Positions 8,454 to 18,389 of a stretch of DNA of 64,000 nucleotides are shown piece by piece. The position numbers were made by a program, and so were the translations under genes. Origin of the DNA: VAXT01 sp963850415 (lineage in GTDB: Bacteria; Actinomycetota; Thermoleophilia; Gaiellales; Gaiellaceae); NCBI GenBank assembly GCA_963850415.1, contig CAWKLE010000003.1:1274522-1338521 (forward strand), read 5' to 3'. Position 1 is the first letter of the stretch, and each line of letters starts with the position of its first letter. The notes beneath the pieces are model-generated. The model worked only from the letters and a program-made list of their open reading frames with translations. It ran no database searches and was not told the origin of the DNA.

Positions 8454-8619
8454 GCCCGGCGAGAGTGACGGCGACGATGAGATGGCGTGGCGCAGCAGCT
8501 GACCTCTCGACGAGAGCGGGCTCCCACATCACCCGTCGTCTGCTCACGATCTCTGCCCGATCCCTCGATCAGGTTGACAACAAGCGCTGGCCAGGCGCGA
8601 AACCAGCAACCATGTCCGG

Positions 8620-9489
8620 ATGCGTTTCTCGATCAACATCCCGAACTTCGGTGACTTCGCCGATCCCAGAACGGTGGCGACGGTCGCTGCGGAGGCCGAG
8701 CAGGCGGGGTGGGACGGGCTCTTCGTCTGGGATCACGTTGTCCACGACAAGGACAAGCGGAGAGGTCAGCCGTTCGGCGATCCATGGATGCTCCTGACCG
8801 CGGCGGCGCTTGCCACCTCCCACCTCAGGCTGGGCACGATGGTCACCCCGATCGCCCGGCGGAGACCGGAACAGCTCGCGCGCCAGGTCGCTACCTTGGA
8901 CTCCCTCAGTGGTGGCAGGGTGATCTTCTGCGCGGGCCTCGGCGGGCCGGTCGAGGACGAGTTCGGCAGCTTCGGGGACACGACCGACCCGGTCGTGCTG
9001 GCCGAGCGCCTCGACGAAGGCCTGGAACTGCTGCGACGCTACTGGTCGGGCGAGCGGGTGAACCACGATGGGCGCCACTACCACGTCCGGGATGTCGAAC
9101 TGCTTCCCGCGTCGGTGCAACGGCCGCGACCGCCGGTCTGGATCGGTGGATTCTGGCCACATCGCCGGCCCATGCGCCGCGCGGCACGCTGGGACGGCGC
9201 CGTTCCCCTGTTCACAAGTGCCGGGCACGGGAACGTCCCACCCGTCGACCAGGTTCGTGACCTGATCGCCTACATCAGAAAGCACCGCGAGGAGCGGGCC
9301 GAGGCCCCGTTCGAGATCGTCCTCGGCGGAGCGAGCCCCGCCGACCCGGCCGAAGCACGGGACACGATCGCAACACTGGCCGAGGCCGGTGCCACCTGGT
9401 GGGACGAACGGCAACTCCAAAGCAGCGACGATCTGTACCGGAAGATGCCGGTGCTGCGGCGCATCGAGAAGGGGCCGCCTTCCCTCTAA
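8620..9489 (+). CDS. LLM-class flavin-dependent oxidoreductase
   Basis: A 289-residue luciferase-like monooxygenase. MRFSINIPNFGDFAD opens the barrel, LRLGTMVTPIARRRPEQLARQVATLD is the typical flavin-binding strand-helix, and GGRVIFCAGLGG with an F420/FMN-binding loop follows. Actinobacterial members often use F420 as cofactor; FMN cannot be excluded, and the substrate is unknown. It starts at ATG 8620 and stands alone between two convergent or divergent beta-propeller genes. Confidence 0.88.
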   Translation: MRFSINIPNFGDFADPRTVATVAAEAEQAGWDGLFVWDHVVHDKDKRRGQPFGDPWMLLTAAALATSHLRLGTMVTPIARRRPEQLARQVATLDSLSGGRVIFCAGLGGPVEDEFGSFGDTTDPVVLAERLDEGLELLRRYWSGERVNHDGRHYHVRDVELLPASVQRPRPPVWIGGFWPHRRPMRRAARWDGAVPLFTSAGHGNVPPVDQVRDLIAYIRKHREERAEAPFEIVLGGASPADPAEARDTIATLAEAGATWWDERQLQSSDDLYRKMPVLRRIEKGPPSL

Positions 9490-9545
9490 ACGGCGCGTGA
9501 GGAGCGGATCATGGCGTACGCCGAGGCATGCCGAAGCGGAAGGCG

Positions 9546-10580
9546 CTACGGGGCAGGCCCCCAGTCGGGCGAGCCGTCCCAGTTCTTCGAGCGCGTCACC
9601 GGCCTGAGGCCCGTGCCGTCGACGCCTACGGTGAAGACGTCCGGAAGGTTGGAGTCCTTCGTCTTGATCGACCCCCTCGTCGTCGCGAAGACAATGGCTG
9701 AGCCGTCCGGTGAAAACGATCCATTCTGGAGCAGACTGACCCTCCGCCCAAAATGCGTCAGTTGCCGCAAACTGGAGCCATCGGGCCTGACGGTGTAGAG
9801 GTTGCCCTGGTGCGAGAAGTCGGGACCGTTGGAGAGGCTCCGGACGAGAATGAGAGTCCCGTCGGGCGACCAGTCCGGATGGTCACCGCCCCTGAAGCTC
9901 CACGGAGTCACGCGCCGCATGCCTGTGCCGTCGAGGTTGGCGACGTACGTCGCATGTCCGTTCTTGGGCTTGGCCTTGATGTTCTGGTGCTCGAAGACGA
10001 GCCGCTTTCCGTCCGGTGAGAATTGAGGCCGCCCGACGCCCGCGCGCGATGTTCCGCCCACGACGACGCGGCGGTGCCCGCCATCGCGATCCATGGCGAC
10101 GATGGAGAAGATGAGCTGCCCGCGCGGTTGGGTCAGACACTCGAATGCGATCGTCTCGCCGTCGGGGGCGAAGGCCGGTGAGGTTTCGTCAGCGCATTTC
10201 CCCGCGCCGCGGGGTGTAAGCCGCCTGGCGTCCGTTCCGTCGGCGTTGACGCTCCAGATCGTGCAGGGCCCGTCGACGGTGACGCAGCGCTGAAAGACGA
10301 TTGCCCGGCCGTCCGGCGACGAGTCCGGTTCGCCGTCGAGCAGGCCGTGCGGAGCGCGAGTTACTCTCCGTTGGCCGCTCCCGTCAGCCTCGGCGGCGAA
10401 GATATCTGCCTGGAGAGGGCGGTCTTGGAACACGTAGCGCTGGTAGGCGATCAGCCCGCTGCGAGCGGGTGGCGTCGCGTTGCCTCCTCCGGCCACTGCG
10501 GCCGCGATGACCGCGAACAGCACTGTGATGAGCACGGCGAGTGGGCGTGGCGCCAGTCGGTGGGTTGTCGGCCGGCTCAT
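9546..10580 (-). CDS. Secreted TolB-like PD40 beta-propeller protein
   Basis: About 344 residues. A basic N-terminus and a long hydrophobic segment (PLAVLITVLFAVIAAAVAGG) act as signal peptide or anchor. They are followed by PD40 repeats with SPDGR, APDGE, SPDGK and WSPDGT turns separated by IWSVNADG-like strands. The start is placed at ATG 10580 because it overlaps the stop of the upstream small secreted protein (TGATG), which indicates coupling. It is one of three or four such propellers in the window. It differs from the 7.2-8.5 kb protein in lacking a PASTA tail. Function unknown, probably extracytoplasmic binding. Confidence 0.85.
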   Translation of the reverse strand: MSRPTTHRLAPRPLAVLITVLFAVIAAAVAGGGNATPPARSGLIAYQRYVFQDRPLQADIFAAEADGSGQRRVTRAPHGLLDGEPDSSPDGRAIVFQRCVTVDGPCTIWSVNADGTDARRLTPRGAGKCADETSPAFAPDGETIAFECLTQPRGQLIFSIVAMDRDGGHRRVVVGGTSRAGVGRPQFSPDGKRLVFEHQNIKAKPKNGHATYVANLDGTGMRRVTPWSFRGGDHPDWSPDGTLILVRSLSNGPDFSHQGNLYTVRPDGSSLRQLTHFGRRVSLLQNGSFSPDGSAIVFATTRGSIKTKDSNLPDVFTVGVDGTGLRPVTRSKNWDGSPDWGPAP

Positions 10581-10816
10581 CACCCACACCGCCCCTGCCG
10601 GTGAAGCACATCCTGCGCGGCTTGCTGCGTTAGAGGTCCACAACCAAGCGCCAAGATCTGCTGTTGAGACAGCCGCTGGTGCGCCACAGTCCCGCGCGGC
10701 GAATGTTTCGCGTTCTGCCCATGCTCGTGCTGGTGGTCCGCAGCATGCACCGCGGTCAGCTCAGCGACTATCACGGCGAGGGCCAAGGCGAGCACGAGCA
10801 ACAGAAGCTTCCTCAT
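10580..10816 (-). CDS. Small secreted His/Gln-rich protein (78 aa)
   Basis: MRKLLLLVLALALAVIVAE is a clear signal peptide, probably cleaved after HAA. The mature peptide of about 52 residues is rich in His and Gln (ADHQHEHGQNAKH) and holds two cysteines. A near-perfect AAAAGGAGGAGCG precedes the ATG. Its stop overlaps the start of the PD40 propeller gene (TGATG), so the two are probably made together. No family recognised; the His cluster could bind metal. Confidence 0.7.
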   Translation of the reverse strand: MRKLLLLVLALALAVIVAELTAVHAADHQHEHGQNAKHSPRGTVAHQRLSQQQILALGCGPLTQQAAQDVLHRQGRCG

Positions 10817-11029
10817 CGCTCCTCCTTTTCTTGCGTTCTTGGAATGCCGCCGGCACGTCTCAGCGAAACGCCGCCGACGAGGATGTGCGCGGTCAACGGT
10901 CTGTCGTGAATCTCGTAACGGTTGAAGGCAATTCGTCCGTTACTGCCGGGCGCCGTTGCCTGCGACAGGTCCGCTGAGAAGGCCGCGACGGCAAGCGAGC
11001 GGCCCCGAACAGCTCGTTCTTCGAATCAC
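10813..11029 (-). pseudogene. N-terminal remnant of a PD40-type secreted protein (frameshifted)
   Basis: A GTG at 11029 has the same strong GGAGGAGCG leader as the downstream secreted protein. After a break near 10995 the frame reads LAVAAFSADLSQATAPGSNGRIAFNRYEIHD, which looks like the end of a signal peptide plus the first strand of a PD40 propeller (compare SNGKIAFNSRR in the 8 kb protein). The frame ends in TGA overlapping the next ATG. Only about 70 residues remain and no propeller blades follow, so this is probably a degraded paralogue or a short coupled gene. Confidence 0.4.
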
Positions 11030-11200
11030 CGCTCCTCCTTCCTCGCATGCAGAAGAAGCTAGGAGCGCCGCGCTGCCGCCACAACGGCGCCAGCGAGTGA
11101 GTCGTCAGCAGGGCAGCGGGCGTATCCGTTCCCCAGGTGACTTGGTTGCGCTCAGCCCGACCACGGTTCACAGTCGGTTTGTGGCGGAAGCGCCGGAAGG

Positions 11201-11904
11201 TTGAAGGCGGTTGGCCTCCGCAAGACGTTCGAATCGGAGGGCGCTCCCGTGCGAGCATTGCGCGGACTCGACCTGGCCGTCCAGAGGGGCGAGTTCGTCG
11301 CGGTCACCGGCCCGTCCGGGTGCGGGAAGTCGACGCCGCCGAACCTCGTCGCCGGGCTCGACACGCCGAACGACGGCGAGGTGGTTCTCGCCGGCGAATC
11401 GCTCGTCGGCAAGGACGAGACCGAGCTCGCGCCATGTCCGTCGCAGTCACATCGGCTTCGTGTTCCAGTTCTTCAACCTGCTCGACGAGGCTACGGCGCT
11501 CGAGAACGTCACGCTCCCCGCCGTCGTCGCAGGCACGTCGCGCCGAACGGCTGAGGTGCGCGCACACGATCTGCTCGACCTACTCGGCCTCGGCGAGAAG
11601 GCGGCCGAGCTGCCCGGCGTCTGTCGGGTGGGCAACGCCAGAGGCTCGCAATCGCGAGGCGCTGGCGAACGAGCCGACGGTGCTGCTCGCCGATGAGCCG
11701 ACCGGCGCGCTCGACACGGACGGCGGGCTCGAGGTGCTCGATCTCTTCCGGCGGCTACACGCTGCTGGTCAGACGATCCTGCTCGTCACGCACGACGAGC
11801 TGGTGGCCGATGCAGCGGAGCGGCAGGTGCGGATGCAGGACGGGCGCGTGATCGGTGGGGCGATCTCGCCACACTCCGCGGCCGCGCCGGTTGTGCTGAC
11901 GTGA
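11201..11904 (+). pseudogene. MacB/LolD-type ABC transporter ATP-binding protein (three frame breaks)
   Basis: All ATPase motifs are present but in different frames: Walker A GPSGCGKST (the following TPPN may replace a usual TLLN), Q-loop FVFQFFNLLDEAT, signature LSGGQRQRLAIAR, and Walker B LLADEPTGALD with the H-loop LVTHD. Breaks lie near 11432, 11617 (one base missing) and 11663 (one G missing). The restored protein would be about 230 residues and would power the adjacent FtsX-like permease, whose GTG overlaps this stop (GTGA). The start is TTG 11201. The clustered breaks are either real decay or sequence errors. Confidence 0.75.
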
Positions 11905-14553
11905 GCGCCGTCTGGATGCGCGTCCGGATCGAGCTCCGCTCGCGGTGGCGTGAATGGCTCGCGGTCGCGCTGTTCGCCGGGCTCGCCGGGGGCCTCGTGA
12001 TCGCCGCCGCTGCAGGCGCGCGCCGCACAGACTCGGCACTGATGCGCCACCTCGTCGCGTACCGCTTTCCAGACGCCCAGGTCCTGCGCGGCAACGACTC
12101 CGCCGACAACAGCGACTCCTATTTCAAGAAGACGATCGCGGATGTCCGCACGCTCCCGCAGGTCACGGCCTCTGCGGAGACAGCGGAGTTCGCATACTGC
12201 GCGCGCGACCGTTACAACCGTCCCGTCGAGGTCACGGGGCCGAACGCGGTCCTCTTCACCGTGAACGTGGACGGCCGTTACGGCGTGTCGCTCCGCCGGC
12301 CGAAGCTCCTGAGCGGAAGGCTCCCGGACCCCCGCCGCGCGCGCGAGGTGCTCCTCGACAGCCGCACGGCGGGTCGGTTTGGCGTCGAGCCGGGCGACGT
12401 GATTCCGATGCGCGTGTTCCCGGATTGGACGCCCCCCCAAAACTTCACGTGCGATCCGCTCCACGAGCAGCCTGGACAAAAGGGGATTCCTTTGGTGCGA
12501 GGGCTGCGTCAGATCCTGCTTGCCTGCGAAGGGACAGTCCCGTGCCGGCGACGAAAGCGGCTCGCGGACCGCCTCTATGCCCGCCTGCGCAACGGGGCGA
12601 GCTTTGCGCGGCTGGTGCGACGCTACTCCGATTTCCCCGACGCCGAGGTGACCGGTGGACGGCTCTGGATCTCGCAGGGCCAGGAGGCCGCACCCGTCGA
12701 CCGGGCCGCGTTCAGCCTGCCGACGGGCGGTCTCTCGCGGCCGATCCGGACGCAGTTCGGCTGGCACATCGTCCAGCCGACCTCGAACATCGTCGCGATC
12801 GGGCCGCTGATCCGCCTTCGGGTCGTAGGAATCGCTGCGACGACCGACCCGTATCCGCTGGGAGCCGCGACGCTCACGCCGGCCTTCCACCGCCGCTACT
12901 GGATCGCCAGCCGATACGCGAGCTACTCGATCTGGGTGCGGCTTCGACACGGGGCCGCGGATCTCCCGGCGCTCGGCGCCGCGGCGGGCGAGGTGTCGCC
13001 GCAGGGAGATACCACGGAAAAACTCCAGCCCTCGGTTCATCACCAGGCACAGGCGCTCTGGGTCGCCGCAGCCTTCGGCGCAGTGCTCGGTTTACTGCTC
13101 GTTGCACCCGCGCTCCTCCGCCTGGCCGCGGCCGCCGCCGCGGACACTCGAACACTGAAGACGATTGGAATGACGCGGGCTCAGCTCCTCACAGTGGATC
13201 TCATACGCGCCGTGGCGATCGGCATCGTGGCCGCGGTGGCGTCGGTTGCCGTTGCCTTTGCGATTTCGCCGCTCACGCCAATCGGCGTGGCACGCGAGCT
13301 CGAGCCCAGTCCGGGCTTCGCATTCGACGTCGCCGCTATCGTCGTCGGCGCTGCCGCTGTCGCCGTCGCACTCGTCCTCGTGGGAGCGTTCACCTCCAGG
13401 CGCGCCCCGGAGGTTCAGCCCCGGCGGACCGGCTCAGCGGCGGACACCCTCGCGCGCTGGCGGCTTCCACTCACCACGATCAGCGGCGTCCGGCTCGCAC
13501 TCGCGCAGGGACCGCGAACGAGCAGCGTTCCGACCTCCGCGACGGTGCTCAGCGCGACGGTCGCGGTAGCCGTCGTCGCCGTCGCCCTGACGTTCACGGC
13601 CAGCCTGCAGCACCTGTTTTCGACGCCTCGGCTGTACGGCCAGAACTGGGACTACCGGACCAACTACGACGTTCCTCGCCTCGCGCGCACCGACCCGTCG
13701 ATCAGCGACGCTGCTCAGGGAGACGAGGATCCATTCTGTGAACGGCCGGAAGGTGACGGTCTCGGCCATGGACGACGTCAAGGGCAGAATCGGGCCCGTG
13801 GTCACGGCGGGGCGGCCGCCGGTGAGGACCGACGAGCTCGCTCTCTCCCAGAACACCCTCACGGCGCTGCACCTCGACGTCGGAGATACGGTCGAGGCGC
13901 ACGGGAAGCGTTCGGCGCGCATGCGGATCGTCGGGCGCGTCGTGTTGCCCGAGAGCGTGTGCGACTGCCCGCGACCACGCGGCGCCATGACCTTCGAGGC
14001 TTTCAAGCTCCTGCAACCTGATTCGCGCCCGACCGTCTTCGAGGCGCGCATCGCAGCGGACGCAGACCGCGACGCGACGCTGGCGCGCCTTCAGGGCGCG
14101 TATATCCATCCGCCGCCTGGACCTCCGAAGACCGTCGCCGACTTCGAGGGGATTCGCAAGCTCCCGGTCCTCGCCTCAGTGTTGCTCGCGGCCATCGCGG
14201 CCGTGGCGCTCGCCCATACCCTCGTGACCGCGATTCGCCGCAGGCGCCGCCACCTCGCCGTGCTGAAGACCATCGGGTTCGACCGGCGGCAGGTCCTCGC
14301 CACAGTCACCTGGCAGGCGTTGACGTTTGCGGCACTCGGACTCTTGCTCGGGCTCCCGCTCGGAATCGCCGCCGGTCGGTGGGCCTGGTACCTGTTCGCG
14401 CGGCAGATCGACGTCGTTCCGGAGCCGGTGACGCCGGTCGCCCTCATCCTGCTGCTCGTGCCCGCGGCGGTGCTCCTCGCGATCGTCGTCGCCGCGGCAC
14501 CGGCGTGGAGTGCGGCCGGGACACGCGCTGCCGTGGTGTTGCGGGCGGAGTGA
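11901..14553 (+). CDS. FtsX-like ABC permease with an embedded parvulin (PpiC) domain (one frame break)
   Basis: An N-terminal transmembrane helix (residues 18-38) is followed by a MacB-like extracellular domain. Inside it, residues about 207-296, lies a stretch matching PpiC rotamases: LADRLYARLRNGASFARL, YSDFPDAEVTGGRLWI, then FSLPTGGLSRPIRTQFGWHI. After it the MacB fold resumes (IRLRVVGIAA). Four or more helices and the FtsX core follow, and a second extracellular domain lies after a frame break near 13736. The second half ends at 14553. A permease carrying its own prolyl isomerase could fold or handle exported protein. It pairs with the upstream ATPase and downstream kinase. Confidence 0.78.
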
Positions 14554-14554
14554 C

Positions 14555-16139
14555 GTGGCGCTCGATCTGACGAACGGACGGACGCGTGCCCAGAGCCGCC
14601 GACGGGTGCGAGTGCGGGCGCCGACGCTCACCCTCGGCGCCGCTGCTGCAGTGGAGGTCCTCGTCGTGGGGCTCGCGCTCTACATCCTCCTCGACTGGCC
14701 TGCGCGATTTCTCTACATCGTCGTCGCAGCGCTCGTTCCGCTCGCCGCCACACTCCTGCTCGGGTGGTCGAGAAGCGTCGACGCCATCGCCGCACGGCTG
14801 GTCCGGCCGGCAGTTTCGCTCGCCGGCCTAACGACCATGATCGCCGGGGTCTACGTTTTCGTCGTCGTCGGCCTCGGGCGGCCGCCAACGCACGGTCAAC
14901 GGACGTTGCTCGCCCTGTCGCTGGCTGCGGCCGGGAATCTGCGCCTTGCTGTACGGCCCGACACGCCGGCGCCTCGACACGCTCGCAGACCGACTCGTCC
15001 ACGGCGAGCGAGAGACGCCGGACGCAGTGGTGCGTGCCTTCGGCTCACGGCTCTCCCGTGCAATCCCGCTCGAGGAGCTCCTGTTGCAGCTCGTGGAGAT
15101 CCTGCGCCAGAGTCTCGGGTTCGAGGCTGCGGAGATCTGGACGCTCAGGAACGGCGCACTCGAGCGGGTCGTGTCGGATCCGGACCGCGGAGCGTCGTCG
15201 TTCCGCGTCAGCGAATCCGAGCTGTCGGCTCTCGCGCGTTCGCGGGTCGTCGGCGGAGGTCCGATCGCGATCTGGGTGCCCGACTTGCTCGCCGAGCGTG
15301 AGGGGGTCGCCGTTCGCGTCGCACCGGTCGTTCACGGTGGAGAGCTGTTCGGGCTGATCGTCGTCGAGCAGCGCGAGGAGTCACAGCTCGACGATGACGT
15401 CGATGCTGCACTCGCCGAGCTCGCGCGTCAGATCGGCCTCGTCCTCCGCAACGTCCGGCTGGATGCCGAGCTGCAGGCGTCGCTCGCGCAGCTTCGGCGA
15501 CAGGCCGAGGAGCTACGGGCGTCGCGGGCACGCGTCGTCGCCGCCGCCGACGGCGAGCGGCGCCGGATCGAGCGCGACCTCCACGATGGCGCCCAGCAGC
15601 ACCTCGTTGCACTCGAAGCGAACCTCGGAGCGGTACGCGAGCTCATCGACTCGGACCCGGAGCAGGCCAAGGCGATTCTCGCCGAGCTTCGTGGCGCGGT
15701 CCACGAGGCGATGGAGGAATTTCGGGACCTTGCTCACGGCATCTTCCCGCCACTCCTCCAGGATCGCGGGCTGGAGGAAGCGCTCACCAACGCCGCCCGC
15801 CGCGCGCACATTTCGACGCGATTCGAAACGAATGCGCGTGGCCGCTACGACCCAGAGATCGAGGCAACGGTTTACTTCTGCTGCGTCGAAGCGCTGCAGA
15901 ATGCTGCGAAGCACGCCGGCGAGGGCGCGCGCGCGACGATCAGACTGCACACGACCGAAGAAACTCTCAGCTTCGAGGTAACCGATGACGGATCGGGGCT
16001 CGATCCAGCGCACACGACGTTCGGCACCGGACTGACGAACATGCGCGACCGTGTCGAGGCGAACGGGGGCGCCCTCCGGATCGAGTCCACACTCGGCGGG
16101 GGCACGCGCGTATCCGCAACGATCCCGCTCGTCAGCTAG
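14555..16139 (+). CDS. NarL/DesK-type sensor histidine kinase with GAF domain (one frame break)
   Basis: From GTG 14555: three or four membrane segments (about residues 25-125), a frame break near 14937, then a linker, a GAF domain (PLEELLLQLVEILRQSLGFEAAEIW onward), a coiled coil, HisKA_3 with the phosphorylated His in IERDLHDGAQQHL, and a HATPase_c domain ending GGTRVSATIPL. The kinase would phosphorylate the convergent response regulator at 16136-16804; the stops overlap by three bases. It follows the ABC permease by one base, the usual arrangement for kinases that sense through or regulate such transporters. Confidence 0.82.
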
Positions 16140-16804
16140 AGCTCAGCATCCCGCTCGGCGAGGTAGAGCAGGACCGCCTTCACGCGACGGTTCACGTCCG
16201 GCTGCCACGCGACACCGAGCTTCCGAAAGATCGAATGGGTCAACTTCTCCACTGACGGCTCCGTGATCACGAGCGATGCAGCAATCGCAGCGTTGTTCTT
16301 CCCCTGTGCCATCTCCTCGAGCGTCTCGCGCTCCCGCGGGGTCAGCTCGTCGAGCGGTGACTCGCTGCGCGTGCGGGCTGCGACGAGGGCTTCGACGACC
16401 TTTGGGTCGATTACGGAACCACCGCCCGCGATCTCGCGGATTGCGCCCGCCAGCTGCGCCGCGTCTCCGACCCGGTCCTTGAGGAGATATGCGCGACGAT
16501 CCGCTCCGTTTTCGAGCAATGCGAGTGCGTACTCGGGCGCGGCAAACTGGCTCAGGACGACCACCCCCGTTTCCGGGTTCGTCTCGCGAAGGCGGTCGGC
16601 GACCTGGATGCCCTCGTCTTGGCTCGTCGGCGGCATTCGGATGTCGGTCAAGACGACGTCCGGCTGCTCCGACTCGATTGCGTCGAGCAGCGACGGCAAG
16701 TCTTCGCACGCCGCCACGACTTCGATGTCCGCCTCGGGCTCGAGTAAGCGCCGGATCCCTTCGCGTACGAGATAGGTGTCCTCCGCGATGACGAGCCGGA
16801 TCAT
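16136..16804 (-). CDS. NarL/LuxR-family response regulator
   Basis: 222 residues: a receiver domain with the acidic pair in VIAED, the phospho-acceptor Asp in VVLTDIRMP (near residue 53) and the Lys in YLLKDRVGD, then a LuxR-type HTH (LTPRERETLEEMAQGKNNAAIAA). Partner of the overlapping histidine kinase on the opposite strand. TATAGT at 16820-16815 followed by GGAG gives a plausible own promoter with a very short leader. It may regulate the adjacent ABC operon. Confidence 0.92.
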   Translation of the reverse strand: MIRLVIAEDTYLVREGIRRLLEPEADIEVVAACEDLPSLLDAIESEQPDVVLTDIRMPPTSQDEGIQVADRLRETNPETGVVVLSQFAAPEYALALLENGADRRAYLLKDRVGDAAQLAGAIREIAGGGSVIDPKVVEALVAARTRSESPLDELTPRERETLEEMAQGKNNAAIAASLVITEPSVEKLTHSIFRKLGVAWQPDVNRRVKAVLLYLAERDAEL

Positions 16805-16850
16805 TCGCGCTCCGACTATACGGCTAGTGGAGGTTCGCTTTTGCCCACCC

Positions 16851-16885
16851 GACCAGACCTGACCTGACCTGACCCGACCTGACCA
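16851..16885. repeat. Seven-unit pentanucleotide repeat
   Basis: Seven consecutive 5-base units GACCA, GACCT, GACCT, GACCT, GACCC, GACCT, GACCA lie upstream of the response regulator. Such a tract is prone to slippage. The rest of 16805-17070 holds no gene I can support. Confidence 0.7.
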
Positions 16886-17070
16886 CAGATGATCTCAGCA
16901 CCGTGGATTCGCCTTAACTGAACGGAGCAGCCTCCTGCGGCAGACCTCCAAAACCGGTGGGTGTTGTGTCGCGGGACAACGTCCTGCGGATTCCCCGAGC
17001 TCTCTCGGTGTTCCAATATTGTTCCAAGCGCAACCTCGATACCTGACCCACTGCTTAAAGCCGGTAGCAG

Positions 17071-17096
17071 AAAAGCCCCGTTTCCAGGGCCTTTCT
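17071..17096 (-). terminator. Rho-independent terminator of tRNA-Ala
   Basis: On the minus strand, AAAGGCCC, a 7-base loop and GGGGCTTT form a stem followed by TTCT, just 3' of the tRNA. Confidence 0.7.
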
Positions 17097-17100
17097 CGTG

Positions 17101-17173
17101 TGGAGCGTACCGGGATCGAACCGGTGACCTCCGGCTTGCAAAGCCGGCGCTCTCCCAGCTGAGCTAACGCCCC
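17101..17173 (-). tRNA. tRNA-Ala (anticodon TGC)
   Basis: A complete 73-base cloverleaf: acceptor GGGGCGT pairs with ACGCTCC, the D arm contains AGCTCAGCTGGGAGAGC, the anticodon loop is TTTGCAA with TGC, and the T arm is GGTTCGATC. The discriminator is A and CCA is not encoded. A hairpin terminator follows immediately. Confidence 0.97.
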
Positions 17174-17218
17174 GTCGAGGGAAAGTGTAGAGCGGGCTTG
17201 CGGAAGTCGCCCGCGCGC

Positions 17219-18170
17219 TCAGCCGACGGCCGCGACAGGCTCCACGCTCTGCTCCAGCTCGACGCACAGCTCCTGCGCCAGCTCGACGAACGCCTCGGCC
17301 GCAGGCAGTCGATAGCGGTCGCGGTGCCAGGCCAGCGCGATCACGCGGGGCGGCACCTTCGGGCCGAGATGGACGACGGCGACCCGGTCGTCGTTCGGGA
17401 TCGACCGCCAGCTCGGGAACGAGGGCGACTCCCGCGCCCGCCGCGACCATGCCGTGGACGATGTTGTTCTCGTCCAGGTGGTAGACGTAGTTCGGCTCGA
17501 GCCCGCGCGCGCGGAAGTGCGCGTGAATCTGCTCGAGGCTCGCGCACAGCCGCGGCGCGATCAGAGGCAGGCCGGCGACTTCACGCAGCGCGGGAGGATC
17601 ATTCCGCGCCGCGAGCGGCGAATCGTGCTGGACGAGGAGGACCCATGGGTCGCGCATCAGCTCCACCATCTCGAACGGCCCCTCTCGCAGCGGCGGCATC
17701 GCGAAGGTGAGGTCGAGGTCGCCGCGCTCGACGGCGCTCAGCAGGACGGGGTCGGACGCCGATTCCTCGAGCTGAACCTCGACACCCGGCCACGCCGCGC
17801 CGAAGCGCTGGAGCAAGGCCGGCACGATGCGGGCGCCAGCGCTCTGGAAGGTGCCGACCCGAAGCCTTCCGGCGCCGCCGTCGACGATCGCCGCGACATC
17901 GGCCTCGGCCGCCTTGAGCCGCGCGATGATCGCCTCGGCGTGCCGCAGGACGAGCCGGCCGGCATCCGTCAGGGACACGGCGCGCGGGCCTCCCGGCCGC
18001 TCGAGGAGCTTTGCGCCGACCAGCCGTTCGAGAGTCGCGATCTGCTGTGAGATCGCCGACTGCGTGTAGCCGAGACGCGACGCGGCGCCGCGGAAGCTGC
18101 CCTCTTCGGCGACGGCCTTGAGAGCGGCCAGATGGCGCAATTCGATTCCGAGCCAGCGATCGAGTTCCAT
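17219..18170 (-). CDS. LysR-family transcriptional regulator (one frame break)
   Basis: An N-terminal winged HTH (ELRHLAALKAVAEEGSFRGA, then YTQSAISQQIATLE) is followed by a LysR substrate-binding domain. Near 17396 one extra base shifts the frame; reading on in the second frame gives NDDRVAVVHLGPKVPPRVIALAW and a normal C-terminus stopping at 17219. The restored length of about 316 residues fits the family. The effector and target genes are unknown, and the divergent 40-residue membrane peptide is the only close candidate. The start is ATG 18170; ATG 18179 is an alternative. Confidence 0.85.
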
Positions 18171-18229
18171 GATCAACATGAACGATACCTGGAGTTGTGC
18201 TTATCAAGCTCGGCAGGCACTCTGTGCCT

Positions 18230-18352
18230 ATGGGAGCCTTCTTCATCGTGGTCTTCGTGCTCGCCGTCGGTCCACTCGCACTCCGCTACGGCGTCGATTC
18301 GCGACGCTCGGACGAGCGCGGCTGGTGGCCCGGCGCGGAGCGCAAGAGCTGA
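18230..18352 (+). CDS. Small single-pass membrane protein (40 aa)
   Basis: A 40-residue protein with a strongly hydrophobic N-terminal helix (GAFFIVVFVLAVGPLAL) and a charged tail ending DERGWWPGAERKS. Codon bias is typical of the genome and the frame is clean from ATG 18230 to TGA 18352. Similar short helix-plus-GWW peptides are, to my recollection, common in Thermoleophilia genomes but uncharacterised. It is divergent from the LysR gene and convergent with the HD-GYP gene. Confidence 0.6.
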   Translation: MGAFFIVVFVLAVGPLALRYGVDSRRSDERGWWPGAERKS

Positions 18353-18389
18353 GCGACTGAACAGCCCGGCTACGCCCGGCCGGAACCGC

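Noticed and set aside
16900..17060. A stretch with CCAAAACCGGTGGGTGTTGT that recalls the anticodon arm and variable arm of a selenocysteine tRNA
   Set aside because: No matching acceptor stem, no T-loop GGTTCGA and no closed cloverleaf could be drawn, so it was not called a tRNA gene.
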